Source of the DNA: Ruminococcus sp. Zagget11
GTDB taxonomy: Bacteria > Bacillota > Clostridia > Oscillospirales > Ruminococcaceae
Direction of reading: 5' to 3'
Assembly (NCBI GenBank): GCA_001941135.1
Contig: MSHL01000042.1
Coordinates: 40,428 to 104,427 of the forward strand
DNA length: 64,000 nucleotides
The notes under the pieces: model-generated
What the model saw: the letters and a program-made list of their open reading frames with translations, nothing else
Database searches by the model: none
Told to the model about the DNA's origin: nothing
Program-made: the position numbers and the translations under genes
Part shown: positions 45,752 through 54,942 of the stretch, piece after piece
How the letters are laid out: every line of letters begins with the position of its first letter
Position numbering within the stretch: position 1 is the stretch's first letter

Positions 45752-46362
45752 CGACCACCGTACTTTTCGGCGGCAGCTTTGACCCGCCCCACAAGGGTCA
45801 CGTAAATGCCGTTCACTCATTGCTCGGCGATAAATCCCTCTCTGCGGAAAGAATAGTGATAATGCCCACATTTATTTCCCCCTTTAAGCCTATAGGGGGA
45901 AGCGCCTCCGCCGAGGATAGGCTTGCCATGTGCAGACTGGCTTTTTCCGAAATTCCCCAATGTATAATTTCCGATATGGAAATATCCGCGGGAAAGGTAA
46001 GCTATACTGTGGAAACACTTAGGAAGCTGAAAAAAATCTACCCCCATGACAGACTTGTACTTGCTATAGGCAGCGACCTGCCTATGACTCTTCCTCGCTG
46101 GTACTGCTACAGGGAAATTATTTCTGCGGCGGATATAGCCGTATTTGCCCGAAAGGACAGCGATTATCCCAAAATTACCGAGGCTGCGGAGATAATAAGG
46201 GCAGACGGAGGAAGTGTTGTTACCGTGAAAACCTCACCACTGGAAATTTCTTCTACAGATATTCGTGAAAAAATTTTAAACAATGAAGATATTTCTTGCT
46301 ATCTACCCGATAAAGTGGTAAAATATATTGTGGATAAAAGACTTTATTCAGATAGAGGGTGA
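45748..46362 (+). CDS. nadD: Nicotinate-nucleotide adenylyltransferase
   Basis: NadD makes NaAD from NaMN and ATP. 204 residues, with the nucleotidyltransferase motif FGGSFDPPHKGH and the late SSTDIREKI. The ATGA junction with yhbY implies coupling. It is followed by yqeK and rsfS, the conserved Firmicutes set. Confidence 0.95.
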   Translation: MTTTVLFGGSFDPPHKGHVNAVHSLLGDKSLSAERIVIMPTFISPFKPIGGSASAEDRLAMCRLAFSEIPQCIISDMEISAGKVSYTVETLRKLKKIYPHDRLVLAIGSDLPMTLPRWYCYREIISAADIAVFARKDSDYPKITEAAEIIRADGGSVVTVKTSPLEISSTDIREKILNNEDISCYLPDKVVKYIVDKRLYSDRG

Positions 46363-46368
46363 CCTGAA

Positions 46369-46938
46369 TTGACTTGCGAGGAAGTCAAGGAAATACTGAA
46401 AATCAGACTGTCAAAGAAGCGATATACTCACAGTCTGAACGTAGCCAATGAGGCTGTGAAGCTGGCTAAAGCATATGGCGGCGATGAGGACAAGGCTTAT
46501 CTTGCCGGTCTTACCCACGACATATGCAAGGAAATACCCCAAGAGGAGCAGCTGATGATGGCAAAAAGCTGCGGAATGGATTTCACCGAAACCGAAAGCC
46601 TTATACCGCCGCTGTACCACTCTGCCGCAGGGGCATATTACCTGAAAAAAGTACTTCACATTGACGACACGGATATACTCGCTGCGGTAAGATACCACAC
46701 AGCGGGACGTGCAGGAATGTCACTGCTTGAAAAAATTATATATATTGCCGACCTTATTTCCGCCGACCGCACATACAAGGACGTAAGCCGTATGCGCAAG
46801 CTGGCGTATGAGGATTTGGACAAGGCAATGTTCGAGGCGCTGCGGTTCAGCATTTCCGATACCTTGAACAAAAGCTCCTTTATCCCCGAAAGCACATGGG
46901 CGGCATACAACTTCTTTGCTAAGATGATGAAAGGATGA
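46369..46938 (+). CDS. yqeK: YqeK-family HD hydrolase (Ap4A hydrolase)
   Basis: A 189-residue HD-domain protein. Metal residues are in RYTHSLNVANE and GLTHDICKEI, with a later ADLISADRTY. YqeK proteins cut diadenosine tetraphosphate symmetrically into two ADP. A TTG start is supported by GAGGGTGA about 7 bases upstream. It sits between nadD and rsfS. Confidence 0.92.
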   Translation: MTCEEVKEILKIRLSKKRYTHSLNVANEAVKLAKAYGGDEDKAYLAGLTHDICKEIPQEEQLMMAKSCGMDFTETESLIPPLYHSAAGAYYLKKVLHIDDTDILAAVRYHTAGRAGMSLLEKIIYIADLISADRTYKDVSRMRKLAYEDLDKAMFEALRFSISDTLNKSSFIPESTWAAYNFFAKMMKG

Positions 46939-46948
46939 TACACCGACT

Positions 46949-47305
46949 ATGACTCAGGAAGAAAGGCTTAAGCTTATAGTACAGGCTCTCGACAGCAAGA
47001 AAGCGGAAAATATAACCGTTATCGGAATTAGGGATCTGACAATTTTAGCGGATTACTTTGTCATTGCGGACGGAAGCTCCACCACACAGGTTAAGGCGCT
47101 TGCGGACGAGGTTGAATTTCGTATGAAGCGCGATGCGGGACTGGACACCGTACCGGGCGTAAACTCTAACAGTAACCTTTGGACTATCTTAGATTACGGT
47201 GATATTGCGGTACACGTTTTCCACAAGGAGCAGCGTGAATTTTATAACTTGGAGCGGCTTTGGCAGGACGGTAAGGAAATAGATATTTCCCAATGGTTGA
47301 AATAA
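46949..47305 (+). CDS. rsfS: Ribosomal silencing factor RsfS
   Basis: RsfS binds L14 and blocks subunit joining under starvation. 118 residues, with the family core ILADYFVIADGSSTTQVKAL, WTILDYGDIAVHVFH and YNLERLW. It starts 10 bases after yqeK and ends 30 bases before leuS. Confidence 0.96.
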   Translation: MTQEERLKLIVQALDSKKAENITVIGIRDLTILADYFVIADGSSTTQVKALADEVEFRMKRDAGLDTVPGVNSNSNLWTILDYGDIAVHVFHKEQREFYNLERLWQDGKEIDISQWLK

Positions 47306-47335
47306 AGCTTGCGTGAAAGGATCGATGATATAGCT

Positions 47336-49744
47336 ATGGAAAGATATGATTTTAAATCCATTGAGCCTAAATGGCAGAAATACTGGGAGGAGCATAACAC
47401 CTTCAAGGCTGTTACGGGTGACGGCAGGAGAAAAAAGTTTTATGCACTGGTAGAATTCCCCTACCCCTCGGGACACGGTATGCATATTGGTCATATAAAG
47501 GCATATTCGGGACTGGAGGTTGTCAGCCGCAAGCGCCGTCTGGAGGGGTATAACGTGCTTTTCCCCATTGGCTTTGACGCCTACGGACTTCCCACGGAAA
47601 ACACCGCCATTAAGACGGGAGTTCACCCCAGAGTGCTTACCGATGAGAATATACTGAAATTCACCGATCAGCTTAAAAGAGTGGGATTTTCCTTTGACTG
47701 GTCAAGGGTAATAGATACCACCGAGGAAAGCTACTACAAGTGGACACAGTGGATTTTCCTGAAAATGTTTGAAAAGGGACTTGTGTTCAGGGATAAGACC
47801 CTCGTAAACTATTGCCCCAGCTGCCAGGTTGTCCTCTCCAATGAGGATTCCCAGGGCGGAAAGTGCGATGTCTGCCACAGTGATATAATTCAGAAAACCA
47901 AGGAGGTTTGGTATCTGCATATTACCGAATATGCGGACAAGCTCCTTGAGGGACTGGACAGCGTTGACTATCTCCCCAATATCAGACTGCAGCAGGAAAA
48001 CTGGATAGGCAAGTCCACAGGCGCATTCGTTGACTTTACCGTTAAGGAAAACGGAGAAAAGCTGAGAATATATACCACTCGCCCCGACACCCTCTACGGC
48101 GTAACCTTTATGGTAATTGCGCCCGAACACCCCATAATCGAAAAATACCGAGATTCTATCGCCAATATAGATGCTCTCGATGCCTACAAGGCTGAGTGTG
48201 CAAAGAAGAGCGAGTTTGAGAGAACACAGCTTGTAAAGGACAAGACAGGCGTTTGCATTGAGGGACTTACCGCAATTAACCCCATAACCGAAAAGGAAAT
48301 ACCTATCTACATTTCCGACTATGTTATGATGGGCTACGGAACAGGTGCAATAATGGCTGTTCCCGCACATGATACAAGAGATTACGAGTTTGCCAAGAAA
48401 TTCGGAATAGATATAATCCAAGTCATCAAGGGCGGAGATATATCCAAGGAGGCTTACACCGGCGACGGTGAAATGATAAACTCGGGTATTCTCAACGGCA
48501 TTTCCACAAAGAAAGAGGCTATCGCCAAGATGCTTGAGGTTCTCGCCGAAAAGGGCTGCGGTGAAAAGGGTGTACAGTACAAGATGAAGGACTGGGCATT
48601 CAACCGCCAGCGTTACTGGGGCGAGCCTATACCTATCGTACACTGCCCGCATTGCGGAATGGTTGCCGTTCCCTACGAGGAGCTTCCCTTAAAGCTTCCT
48701 AAGGTTGATAATTTTGAACCGGGCACTGACGGCGAAAGCCCCCTTGCAAAGATAGATTCCTTTGTAAACTGCAAGTGTCCCAAATGCGGAGGAGATGCAA
48801 AGCGTGAAACCGATACTATGCCCCAATGGGCAGGATCGTCATGGTACTTCCTCCGTTACTGCGACCCCACGAATAACGATGCCTTTGCCTCAAAGGAAGC
48901 ACTGGAATACTGGATGCCCGTTGACTGGTACAACGGCGGCATGGAGCACGTTACAAGACATATGATATATTCCCGCTTCTGGCACAAGTTCCTTTACGAC
49001 ATCGGCGAGGTTCCCTGCAGCGAGCCTTACGCAAAGCGTACTGCACAGGGTCTGGTTTTAGGTCCCGATGGCGATAAGATGAGCAAGTCCAAGGGAAATG
49101 TTATAGATCCCAACGATGTGGTTGACGTTTACGGTGCGGACGTTCTCCGTGTCTATGTGCTGTTTATGGGCGATTACGAGCAGGCTGCACCATGGAGTGA
49201 AACAGGTATCAAGGGCTGCAAGCGTTTCCTTGACAGAATATGGGCACTCCGTGAAAGGATGATTGACGGGGATGAATACCGCCCTGAGCTTACCGCGCCT
49301 ATGCACAAAACCATTAAAAAGGTAAGCGAGGACATTGAGGCTATGAAGTTTAACACAGCAATAGCCGCAATGATGAGCCTTATTAACACCATATACGACA
49401 TAGGCTCTATAAACAAGGCGGAATTTAAATCGCTGCTTATGATACTTAATCCTTTTGCGCCCCATATCACTGAGGAACTTTACCTTGACTGCTTCGGTCA
49501 GATTTTAAGCGAGCAGGAGTGGGTAAGCTACGATGAGGCTCTCTGCACGGAAAGCACTATTGAAATTGCCGTACAGATAAACGGAAAGCTGAAAGGCAAG
49601 ATTAACATTTTCGTTGATGCACAACAGGATGAGGCTATCGCTGCCGCAAAGGCTGACAAGAATATTGCCGCGGCTATTGAGGGCAAGACTGTTGTCAAGG
49701 AAATATATGTTAAGGGCAGAATTGTAAATATTGTAGTGAAATAA
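47336..49744 (+). CDS. leuS: Leucyl-tRNA synthetase
   Basis: Class I synthetase for leucine, about 802 residues, bacterial type. The HIGH motif reads GMHIGHIKAY (about residue 46), the editing domain occupies roughly residues 215-400, zinc cysteines occur in CPSC and CHSD segments, and KMSKS is intact in GDKMSKSKGNVIDP. The start at MERYDFKSIEPKWQKYW matches the family; the open frame extends nine codons upstream to a TTG. No T-box leader is seen; it appears to be read from the rsfS operon. Confidence 0.97.
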   Translation: MERYDFKSIEPKWQKYWEEHNTFKAVTGDGRRKKFYALVEFPYPSGHGMHIGHIKAYSGLEVVSRKRRLEGYNVLFPIGFDAYGLPTENTAIKTGVHPRVLTDENILKFTDQLKRVGFSFDWSRVIDTTEESYYKWTQWIFLKMFEKGLVFRDKTLVNYCPSCQVVLSNEDSQGGKCDVCHSDIIQKTKEVWYLHITEYADKLLEGLDSVDYLPNIRLQQENWIGKSTGAFVDFTVKENGEKLRIYTTRPDTLYGVTFMVIAPEHPIIEKYRDSIANIDALDAYKAECAKKSEFERTQLVKDKTGVCIEGLTAINPITEKEIPIYISDYVMMGYGTGAIMAVPAHDTRDYEFAKKFGIDIIQVIKGGDISKEAYTGDGEMINSGILNGISTKKEAIAKMLEVLAEKGCGEKGVQYKMKDWAFNRQRYWGEPIPIVHCPHCGMVAVPYEELPLKLPKVDNFEPGTDGESPLAKIDSFVNCKCPKCGGDAKRETDTMPQWAGSSWYFLRYCDPTNNDAFASKEALEYWMPVDWYNGGMEHVTRHMIYSRFWHKFLYDIGEVPCSEPYAKRTAQGLVLGPDGDKMSKSKGNVIDPNDVVDVYGADVLRVYVLFMGDYEQAAPWSETGIKGCKRFLDRIWALRERMIDGDEYRPELTAPMHKTIKKVSEDIEAMKFNTAIAAMMSLINTIYDIGSINKAEFKSLLMILNPFAPHITEELYLDCFGQILSEQEWVSYDEALCTESTIEIAVQINGKLKGKINIFVDAQQDEAIAAAKADKNIAAAIEGKTVVKEIYVKGRIVNIVVK

Positions 49745-49784
49745 TACCATTTGTAATTCTGTATAAATCCTAACATAAAACTTT

Positions 49785-49809
49785 GGTTAAAAATATTTGG
49801 TTTTTAACC
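49785..49809 (+). other. AT-rich hairpin after leuS
   Basis: GGTTAAAAA and TTTTTAACC form a perfect 9-bp stem with a 7-base loop just upstream of the rpsU promoter. No U-run follows, but it may act as a weak terminator for the leuS operon. Confidence 0.4.
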
Positions 49810-49818
49810 TTATACCCC

Positions 49819-49847
49819 TTGACAAGGCAGCCAATATGGGGTATAAT
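49819..49847 (+). promoter_or_regulatory. Sigma-A promoter for rpsU
   Basis: TTGACA, a 17-base spacer and TATAAT, a near-perfect consensus, 87 bases upstream of rpsU. Confidence 0.9.
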
Positions 49848-49934
49848 AATATAGTTATATTGCGTATAACGGCATAAGACATATAAAGTCGCCGCTGTAT
49901 AATCCTCTGCACAAGAGCAAAGGGAGGGACAAAA

Positions 49935-50114
49935 ATGGCTGAGATTCGTGTTAGAAAAGATGAGAACTTAGACGCTGCTCTCAAGCGCTTCAAGAGAAGC
50001 TGCAACAACGAGGGTGTAATTGCGGAGGTTCGCAAGAGGGAACACTATGAAAAGCCGTCGGTTAAGCGCAAGAAAAAATCCGAGGCTGCTCGTAAGCGTA
50101 AATATCGATTTTAA
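49935..50114 (+). CDS. rpsU: 30S ribosomal protein S21
   Basis: A 59-residue basic protein with the S21 signature [20 protein letters not shown] and a lysine/arginine-rich tail ([16 protein letters not shown]). GGGAGGGAC lies upstream of the ATG. It is monocistronic, with its own strong promoter and two terminators downstream. Confidence 0.97.
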   Translation: MAEIRVRKDENLDAALKRFKRSCNNEGVIAEVRKREHYEKPSVKRKKKSEAARKRKYRF

Positions 50115-50131
50115 AGGAACGTCGGTTATGT

Positions 50132-50188
50132 AACCGCCGTTTGAAATCCATTGGGTTGCAAATCGGGAACATTAATCGGCGGTTTTTT
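50132..50188 (+). terminator. First rpsU terminator (long-loop hairpin)
   Basis: AACCGCCG and CGGCGGTT form an 8-bp perfect stem around a 37-base loop, followed by T6. The long loop is unusual and may hold further structure. Confidence 0.75.
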
Positions 50189-50202
50189 AGCCCGCTAAAC
50201 AA

Positions 50203-50232
50203 ACGGAGGCAGTTTATTCTGTCTCCGTTTTT
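50203..50232 (+). terminator. Second rpsU terminator
   Basis: ACGGAGGCAG and CTGTCTCCGT form a 10-bp stem (one G-U) around a 6-base loop, followed by a T-run. It lies about 15 bases after the first terminator. Confidence 0.9.
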
Positions 50233-50271
50233 TAGAAACAAAGGATTATTGAAATTAAGTGTGGTGAGCCT

Positions 50272-50808
50272 ATGCTGTTTACTCCGACAAAAGCTTATAA
50301 ATGTATACTGGACGTAACCCCGCAGATTCTTTCGGAAATGGGTGTTACCGCCTTGATATTGGATATAGACAATACAATGACCACTCACGATAACCCCGTC
50401 CCTATAGACGGTATGCTTGACTGGCTTGACAATATGAAAAGCAGCGGCATAAAGATGATTGTGGTTTCCAACAATCATTCCCCGAGGGTTGAGCCTTTTG
50501 CCCGAATGTTGGGACTGGAATTTGTCCCGGACGGCGCAAAGCCGCTGACAAAGGGATACAAAATTGCGGCTTTACGGCTTAACACCCCAAGGAAGGAAAT
50601 ATGTACCATAGGAGATCAGCTTTTCACCGACATACTTGGCGCAAAGCTTTTCGGTATAAAATCCATACTTGTGCCGCCCATTCAGTATGAAAAAACAGTT
50701 CTTTTCAAGATAAAGCGAACGGCTGAAAAGCCCTTTTTACCAAAGGAATATAAGGGTAATCACTTACCTATGATAAACGGAAAAAACATAAGCGAGGTGT
50801 TGAAATGA
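50272..50808 (+). CDS. yqeG: YqeG-family HAD IIIA phosphatase
   Basis: A 178-residue HAD phosphatase of the YqeG type. Motif I is LDIDNTMT, motif II VVSNN, the lysine is in GAKPLTKGYK and motif IV is GDQLFTDILGAK. In Firmicutes yqeG is linked to ribosome and shikimate genes; aroQ lies nearby here. It overlaps the next gene by 4 bases. Confidence 0.9.
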   Translation: MLFTPTKAYKCILDVTPQILSEMGVTALILDIDNTMTTHDNPVPIDGMLDWLDNMKSSGIKMIVVSNNHSPRVEPFARMLGLEFVPDGAKPLTKGYKIAALRLNTPRKEICTIGDQLFTDILGAKLFGIKSILVPPIQYEKTVLFKIKRTAEKPFLPKEYKGNHLPMINGKNISEVLK

Positions 50809-51665
50809 GCGCTAAATTCGGCCCCGCAGGCACTGCGGAAAGCTTTAAGACTATGGGCTACAAGAAATCCGTGCAGCTGCCGGAATATCTGAATAAATTC
50901 GGTCTTGACCATTTTGAATACCAATGCGGTCAGGGCGTGCGCGTATCACAGGAGGCTGCCGCGGAAATCGGCAAGGCTCTGAAAGAGGGCGGTATATCCG
51001 TTTCTATCCATGCCCCCTATTTTATCTCCCTTTCGGGAGTGGACGAGGAAAAGCGGCTTAATTCCATAAATTACATTTTAGCCTCCGCAAGAGCGGCTAA
51101 GGCAATGGGCGCTAAGAGAATAGTTATCCACAGCGGTTCATGTGCGAAAATCTCACGAGCTGAGGCATTGGAGCTTGCAAAGGAAACCATGCGGCTGGCA
51201 CGACAAGCGCTTATAGACGAGGGACTGGAGGACATAATCTGCTGTCCCGAAACTATGGGAAAGGTAAATCAGCTGGGAACGCTTGAGGAGGTTATTGAAA
51301 TCTGCAAGGTTGACGACAGCTTTTTACCTACGGTTGACTTTGGACATCTTTACGCAAGAACCTTTGGCGGGATTAAGACAAAGCAGGACTATGCGGATAT
51401 GCTTGACAAGCTTGAAAACGGCTTGGGTATTGACCGTGCAAGGGTATTTCACAGCCATTTTTCAAGGATAATGTACACCGAAAAGGGCGGCGAAAAGAAA
51501 CACATGACCTTTACGGACAACGGCGGCTACGGTCCGGAATTTGAGCCGCTTATGGAGCTTATATATGCCAAAGGCTGGTCGCCCACCTTCATCTGCGAAA
51601 GCGCAGGAACTCAAACCGAGGACGCAAAGGCTATGAAGGATTATTATTGTGGTCTGTACAGCTAA
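50805..51665 (+). CDS. nfo: Endonuclease IV-like TIM barrel protein
   Basis: A 286-residue member of the AP endonuclease family 2 / deoxyribonuclease IV group, which cuts DNA 5' of abasic sites with three zinc ions. Expected metal ligands are present: SIHAPYF, IVIHSGS, CCPETMGK, PTVDFGHLYAR, VFHSHFSRI and FICESAG. It starts inside the yqeG end (ATGA junction). The sequence is shorter and less typical than E. coli Nfo, so another substrate is possible. Confidence 0.82.
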   Translation: MSAKFGPAGTAESFKTMGYKKSVQLPEYLNKFGLDHFEYQCGQGVRVSQEAAAEIGKALKEGGISVSIHAPYFISLSGVDEEKRLNSINYILASARAAKAMGAKRIVIHSGSCAKISRAEALELAKETMRLARQALIDEGLEDIICCPETMGKVNQLGTLEEVIEICKVDDSFLPTVDFGHLYARTFGGIKTKQDYADMLDKLENGLGIDRARVFHSHFSRIMYTEKGGEKKHMTFTDNGGYGPEFEPLMELIYAKGWSPTFICESAGTQTEDAKAMKDYYCGLYS

Positions 51666-51717
51666 GTTTTGGGATATGAAGTATATTACAATGTTTTTAT
51701 GAAAACTATGTGAAACA

Positions 51718-51758
51718 GCTTGCAAATGCTTGCAATAATCATTGATTTTTGGTATAAT
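51718..51758 (+). promoter_or_regulatory. Promoter and direct repeat before the relB-like gene
   Basis: TTGCAA, a 17-base spacer and TATAAT lie at 51730-51758. Two direct copies of GCTTGCAA spaced 10 bases apart (51718 and 51728) overlap the -35 box and could be an operator for the antitoxin. Confidence 0.6.
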
Positions 51759-51780
51759 ATATGAAAAGGAGATGATTTGT

Positions 51781-52077
51781 ATGGCAAACACCACAGCCGT
51801 ATATGCACGAATTGACACGGATTTGAAAGAAAATGCGGAAAACATACTATCACAGCTTGGTATATCACCATCAGGTGCAATTCAAATGCTTTACAGCCAG
51901 ATTGTTCTTACGGGTGGATTACCGTTTGAGGTGCGTTTACCGGTAAAAAAACCTCTATCCATTGACGAAATGACGAAAGAGGATTTATATGCCGAGCTTG
52001 AAAAAGGAATTAACGATATTAAATCCGGCAGAACCCATACCATTGATGAAGTGAACGAAATACTTAGTAAGAGGTAG
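51781..52077 (+). CDS. RelB/DinJ-family antitoxin, no adjacent toxin
   Basis: A 98-residue protein with an N-terminal ribbon-helix-helix (TTAVYARIDTDLKENAENIL) and the family's GISPSGAIQMLYSQIVLTGG segment followed by PFEVRLP. AAGGAGATG lies upstream. RelB/DinJ proteins normally precede a RelE/YafQ toxin, but the next gene is aroQ, 59 bases on, and the gap holds no toxin. It has its own promoter. It may be a solitary regulator or a remnant. Confidence 0.88.
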   Translation: MANTTAVYARIDTDLKENAENILSQLGISPSGAIQMLYSQIVLTGGLPFEVRLPVKKPLSIDEMTKEDLYAELEKGINDIKSGRTHTIDEVNEILSKR

Positions 52078-52136
52078 AATAACCCCTTGCTCCTGTGACC
52101 TGCCTCCACACTATTTTTAACGAAAGCGTGATTATT

Positions 52137-52592
52137 ATGAAAAATGTACTTATTATTAACGGCCCTAATCTTAACCTTTTGGGTGAACGCGAGCCGGGCG
52201 TTTACGGCAGTGAAAGCGATGATTCAATCTGCCTTATGATTAAGGAAAAGGCTATGGAGCTTGGCTTCACCGAGTGCGAATGCTTCCAGTCCAACCACGA
52301 GGGTGAAATAATCGACCGTATTCATTCCGCAAGGCTTGATTTTGCAGGAATTGTCCTCAATGCGGGTGCTTACACCCACTACAGCTACGCCATAAGAGAT
52401 GCCATCGCCGCTGTAAAAATCCCCGTAATTGAGGTTCATATGTCCAATATCCACAAGCGTGAGGAATTCCGACACACCTCGGTTATTTCCCCCGTATGTG
52501 CGGGGCAGATTGCGGGCTTTGGCAGTGAAAGCTATATTTTGGGTCTGTATGCACTGAAAAATATTATTGAAAAAGAGGCTGATAAGGCATGA
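52137..52592 (+). CDS. aroQ: Type II 3-dehydroquinate dehydratase
   Basis: AroQ dehydrates 3-dehydroquinate in the shikimate pathway. 151 residues, with the opening INGPNLNLLGEREPGVYG (catalytic Tyr), LNAGAYTHYS (usually NPGA), EVHMSNIHKREEFR and VCAGQIAGFG. The start is set at MKNVLI by family alignment; the upstream site is weak. It overlaps the peptidase gene by 4 bases. Confidence 0.95.
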   Translation: MKNVLIINGPNLNLLGEREPGVYGSESDDSICLMIKEKAMELGFTECECFQSNHEGEIIDRIHSARLDFAGIVLNAGAYTHYSYAIRDAIAAVKIPVIEVHMSNIHKREEFRHTSVISPVCAGQIAGFGSESYILGLYALKNIIEKEADKA

Positions 52593-53656
52593 CGAAAATT
52601 AATCGTCTTATGACAAAGCTTCCGGAAAAATCCTGCGGCCTTATTACATCGGATATTAACCGCCGCTATTTTACCGGTATGAAGTCATCGGCAGGTGTTT
52701 TGGCAGTTTTCAATGACGAGGCATATCTTATTATAGATTTTCGCTATATCGAAAAAGCCCGTGATACAGTCACAGACTGTAATGTCATTGAAATGACTGA
52801 TACCTACAGCCAGCTTGAAGAGCTGATTAAAAAGCATGACTGCCGTCAGCTTTTCATAGAGGACGAAACTATGACCGTGGCAAGCCTTAAACGGCTTACG
52901 GAAAAGCTGAACGGATGTGTGAAAATATCCCCCGACGATACCCTCAGCAGACTTATTAGGGATATGCGGCAGATTAAGACCGATGAGGAAATTGCCCTTA
53001 TGATAAAGGCGCAGCGCATTGCGGAGGCTGCCCTGACAGAAACCCTTAACTTCATTAAGGAGGGCGTCACCGAAAGGGAAATTGCCCTGTTCCTTGACAG
53101 CCATATGCTTTCAATGGGCGCGGAGGCTCTTTCCTTTGAAACCATTGCCCTATGCGGTGAAAACACCTCTCTCCCCCACGGTGTACCCTCGGACAGGCGG
53201 CTGAAAAAAGGCGAACCGATTTTGATGGATTTCGGCGCGGTTTACGAGGGCTATCACAGCGATATGACAAGGACTGTGGTTTTGGGTGAGCCAACAGAGG
53301 AGTTTGAGCGAGTTTACCAAATTGTCCTTGATGCCCAAAGGCTTACCATAAATGCTGCCCGTGCCGGCATAACGGGAATAGAGCTTGACTCGGTGGCAAG
53401 AAACTATATTGCCGAGCAGGGCTACGGCGATCACTTCGGTCACGGTCTTGGGCACAGCGTGGGTATGGAGATACATGAATTTCCATATGCCAACAAGAGC
53501 TGTGATACCGTGCTTAAAGAAAATATCATTATGACTATTGAGCCGGGAATTTATCTTCCCAAAAAATTCGGCATAAGAATTGAAGATTTTGTCATAATCC
53601 GCAAAAACGGGTGCGAAAATATGACCGCCGCGCCTAAAAACCTTATAAAATTATAA
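52589..53656 (+). CDS. pepP: Xaa-Pro aminopeptidase-like M24 peptidase
   Basis: A 355-residue creatinase-fold peptidase. The N-terminal domain covers residues 1-125. Metal ligands of the M24 fold are visible in MDFGAVYEGYHSDMTRT, HFGHGLGHSVGMEIHE, MTIEPGIY and RIEDFVII. The aroQ-pepP-efp order is a Firmicutes hallmark; the pair may help with proline peptides. Confidence 0.93.
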   Translation: MTKINRLMTKLPEKSCGLITSDINRRYFTGMKSSAGVLAVFNDEAYLIIDFRYIEKARDTVTDCNVIEMTDTYSQLEELIKKHDCRQLFIEDETMTVASLKRLTEKLNGCVKISPDDTLSRLIRDMRQIKTDEEIALMIKAQRIAEAALTETLNFIKEGVTEREIALFLDSHMLSMGAEALSFETIALCGENTSLPHGVPSDRRLKKGEPILMDFGAVYEGYHSDMTRTVVLGEPTEEFERVYQIVLDAQRLTINAARAGITGIELDSVARNYIAEQGYGDHFGHGLGHSVGMEIHEFPYANKSCDTVLKENIIMTIEPGIYLPKKFGIRIEDFVIIRKNGCENMTAAPKNLIKL

Positions 53657-53664
53657 AAAAGGTA

Positions 53665-53693
53665 TTGCATTTTCCGCTATAATGTGGTATCAT
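53665..53693 (+). promoter_or_regulatory. Promoter for efp
   Basis: TTGCAT, 17 bases, TATCAT, about 155 bases upstream of efp. The leader between contains the small hairpin TTGCG with CGCAA but no known riboswitch. Confidence 0.5.
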
Positions 53694-53848
53694 TATTATA
53701 TATTAGAGTAAATGACAGTGATTTGCGAAGCTTTTGCGCCGCAAGGATTGTCTAAATAACGGGATGTACCTGCCGTCTTTTATAAAGTGTAGAAAAGCTG
53801 TGTGCTTTTGAGCATGATGGAATTTCCCGATTAAACCGGAGGTAATTT

Positions 53849-54406
53849 ATGATCACAGCAGGCGATTTCAGAAACGGTATGACCTTTGAGGAGGACGGAA
53901 ACGTTCTTCAGATCGTTGAGTTCCAGCACGTTAAGCCCGGAAAAGGCGCCGCTTTTGTAAGAACTAAGATTAAAAACGTTATCACAGGCGCTGTAGTTGA
54001 AAAGAGCTACAACCCGTCCGCAAAGTTTCCCACCGCTTATGTAGAGAGAAAGGATATGGAATACTCCTACTCCGATGGCGAGCTTTACTACTTCATGGAT
54101 CCCGAAACCTACGAGCAGACTCCTATCAGCTCTGCTGAGCTTGGGGACAGCTTTAAGTTCGTTAAGGAACAGATGATATGCAAGATTTGCTCCTACAAGG
54201 GCAAGGTTTTTGCGGTTGAACCCCCCAACTTTGTTGATCTCCAGGTTACACAGACCGATCCGGGATTTAAGGGTGATACCGCTACCAACGCTACAAAGCC
54301 CGCTACCCTTGAAACAGGTGCGGAAATTAAGGTTCCCCTTTTCATCAACGAGGGCGACGTTATAAGAATTGACACTCGTACAGGAGAATACATGGAACGC
54401 GCTTGA
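53849..54406 (+). CDS. efp: Elongation factor P
   Basis: EF-P rescues ribosomes stalled at polyproline. 185 residues in three beta domains. The modifiable lysine is in the loop [15 protein letters not shown], and the C-terminus has the [17 protein letters not shown] signature. GGAGG precedes the ATG. Confidence 0.98.
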   Translation: MITAGDFRNGMTFEEDGNVLQIVEFQHVKPGKGAAFVRTKIKNVITGAVVEKSYNPSAKFPTAYVERKDMEYSYSDGELYYFMDPETYEQTPISSAELGDSFKFVKEQMICKICSYKGKVFAVEPPNFVDLQVTQTDPGFKGDTATNATKPATLETGAEIKVPLFINEGDVIRIDTRTGEYMERA

Positions 54407-54452
54407 TTTTCGACTTTCCGGGAATCATAAAAAAATCAAGGAGGATGATTTT

Positions 54453-54905
54453 ATGACACTTACAGAAAGAGTTGCTTACCTTAAAGGTCTTATGGACGGT
54501 ATGGGTACCGATGATAAGATACTCAAGCTTATGGCGGAAATTCTCGCCGATATGGCTGAGGAAATTGAAGCTGTTGAGGATGATATCGAAACTCTCAGCG
54601 ATGTTATCGATGAGGTAGATGCCGATCTGGGCGATATGGAAAGGGATCTTTACGACCTTGACGATGAGGACGAATGCTCCTGCGGTCACCACCACCATTT
54701 CGAGGAATTTGACGATGACGACGAGGATTTTGAGGAGAGTGACGATGTTGACGTTGAGGCGGAATATGAGGTTGTCTGCCCCACCTGCAACGAAACCATC
54801 TGCCTTGATGAATCTCTGATAGACGCAGGCTCTATTACCTGCCCCAACTGCGGAGAGCTTTTGGAATTTGATTTGGAGGACTCCGAGGATTCCGCTGAGG
54901 AGTAA
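54453..54905 (+). CDS. CD1247-type acidic zinc-ribbon protein
   Basis: A 150-residue protein beginning MTLTERVAYLKGLMDGMG, the start typical of CD1247-domain proteins in Clostridia. Residues 25-65 are a strongly acidic coiled coil, then an Asp/Glu-rich stretch with HHHH, then a zinc ribbon (CPTC...CPNC, residues 108-132) and an acidic end. AAGGAGGATG lies upstream. Function unknown; it follows efp in the same direction. Confidence 0.75.
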   Translation: MTLTERVAYLKGLMDGMGTDDKILKLMAEILADMAEEIEAVEDDIETLSDVIDEVDADLGDMERDLYDLDDEDECSCGHHHHFEEFDDDDEDFEESDDVDVEAEYEVVCPTCNETICLDESLIDAGSITCPNCGELLEFDLEDSEDSAEE

Positions 54906-54942
54906 TTTACGCTCCCTACAAAACTTGATAAATTGCAATTTG

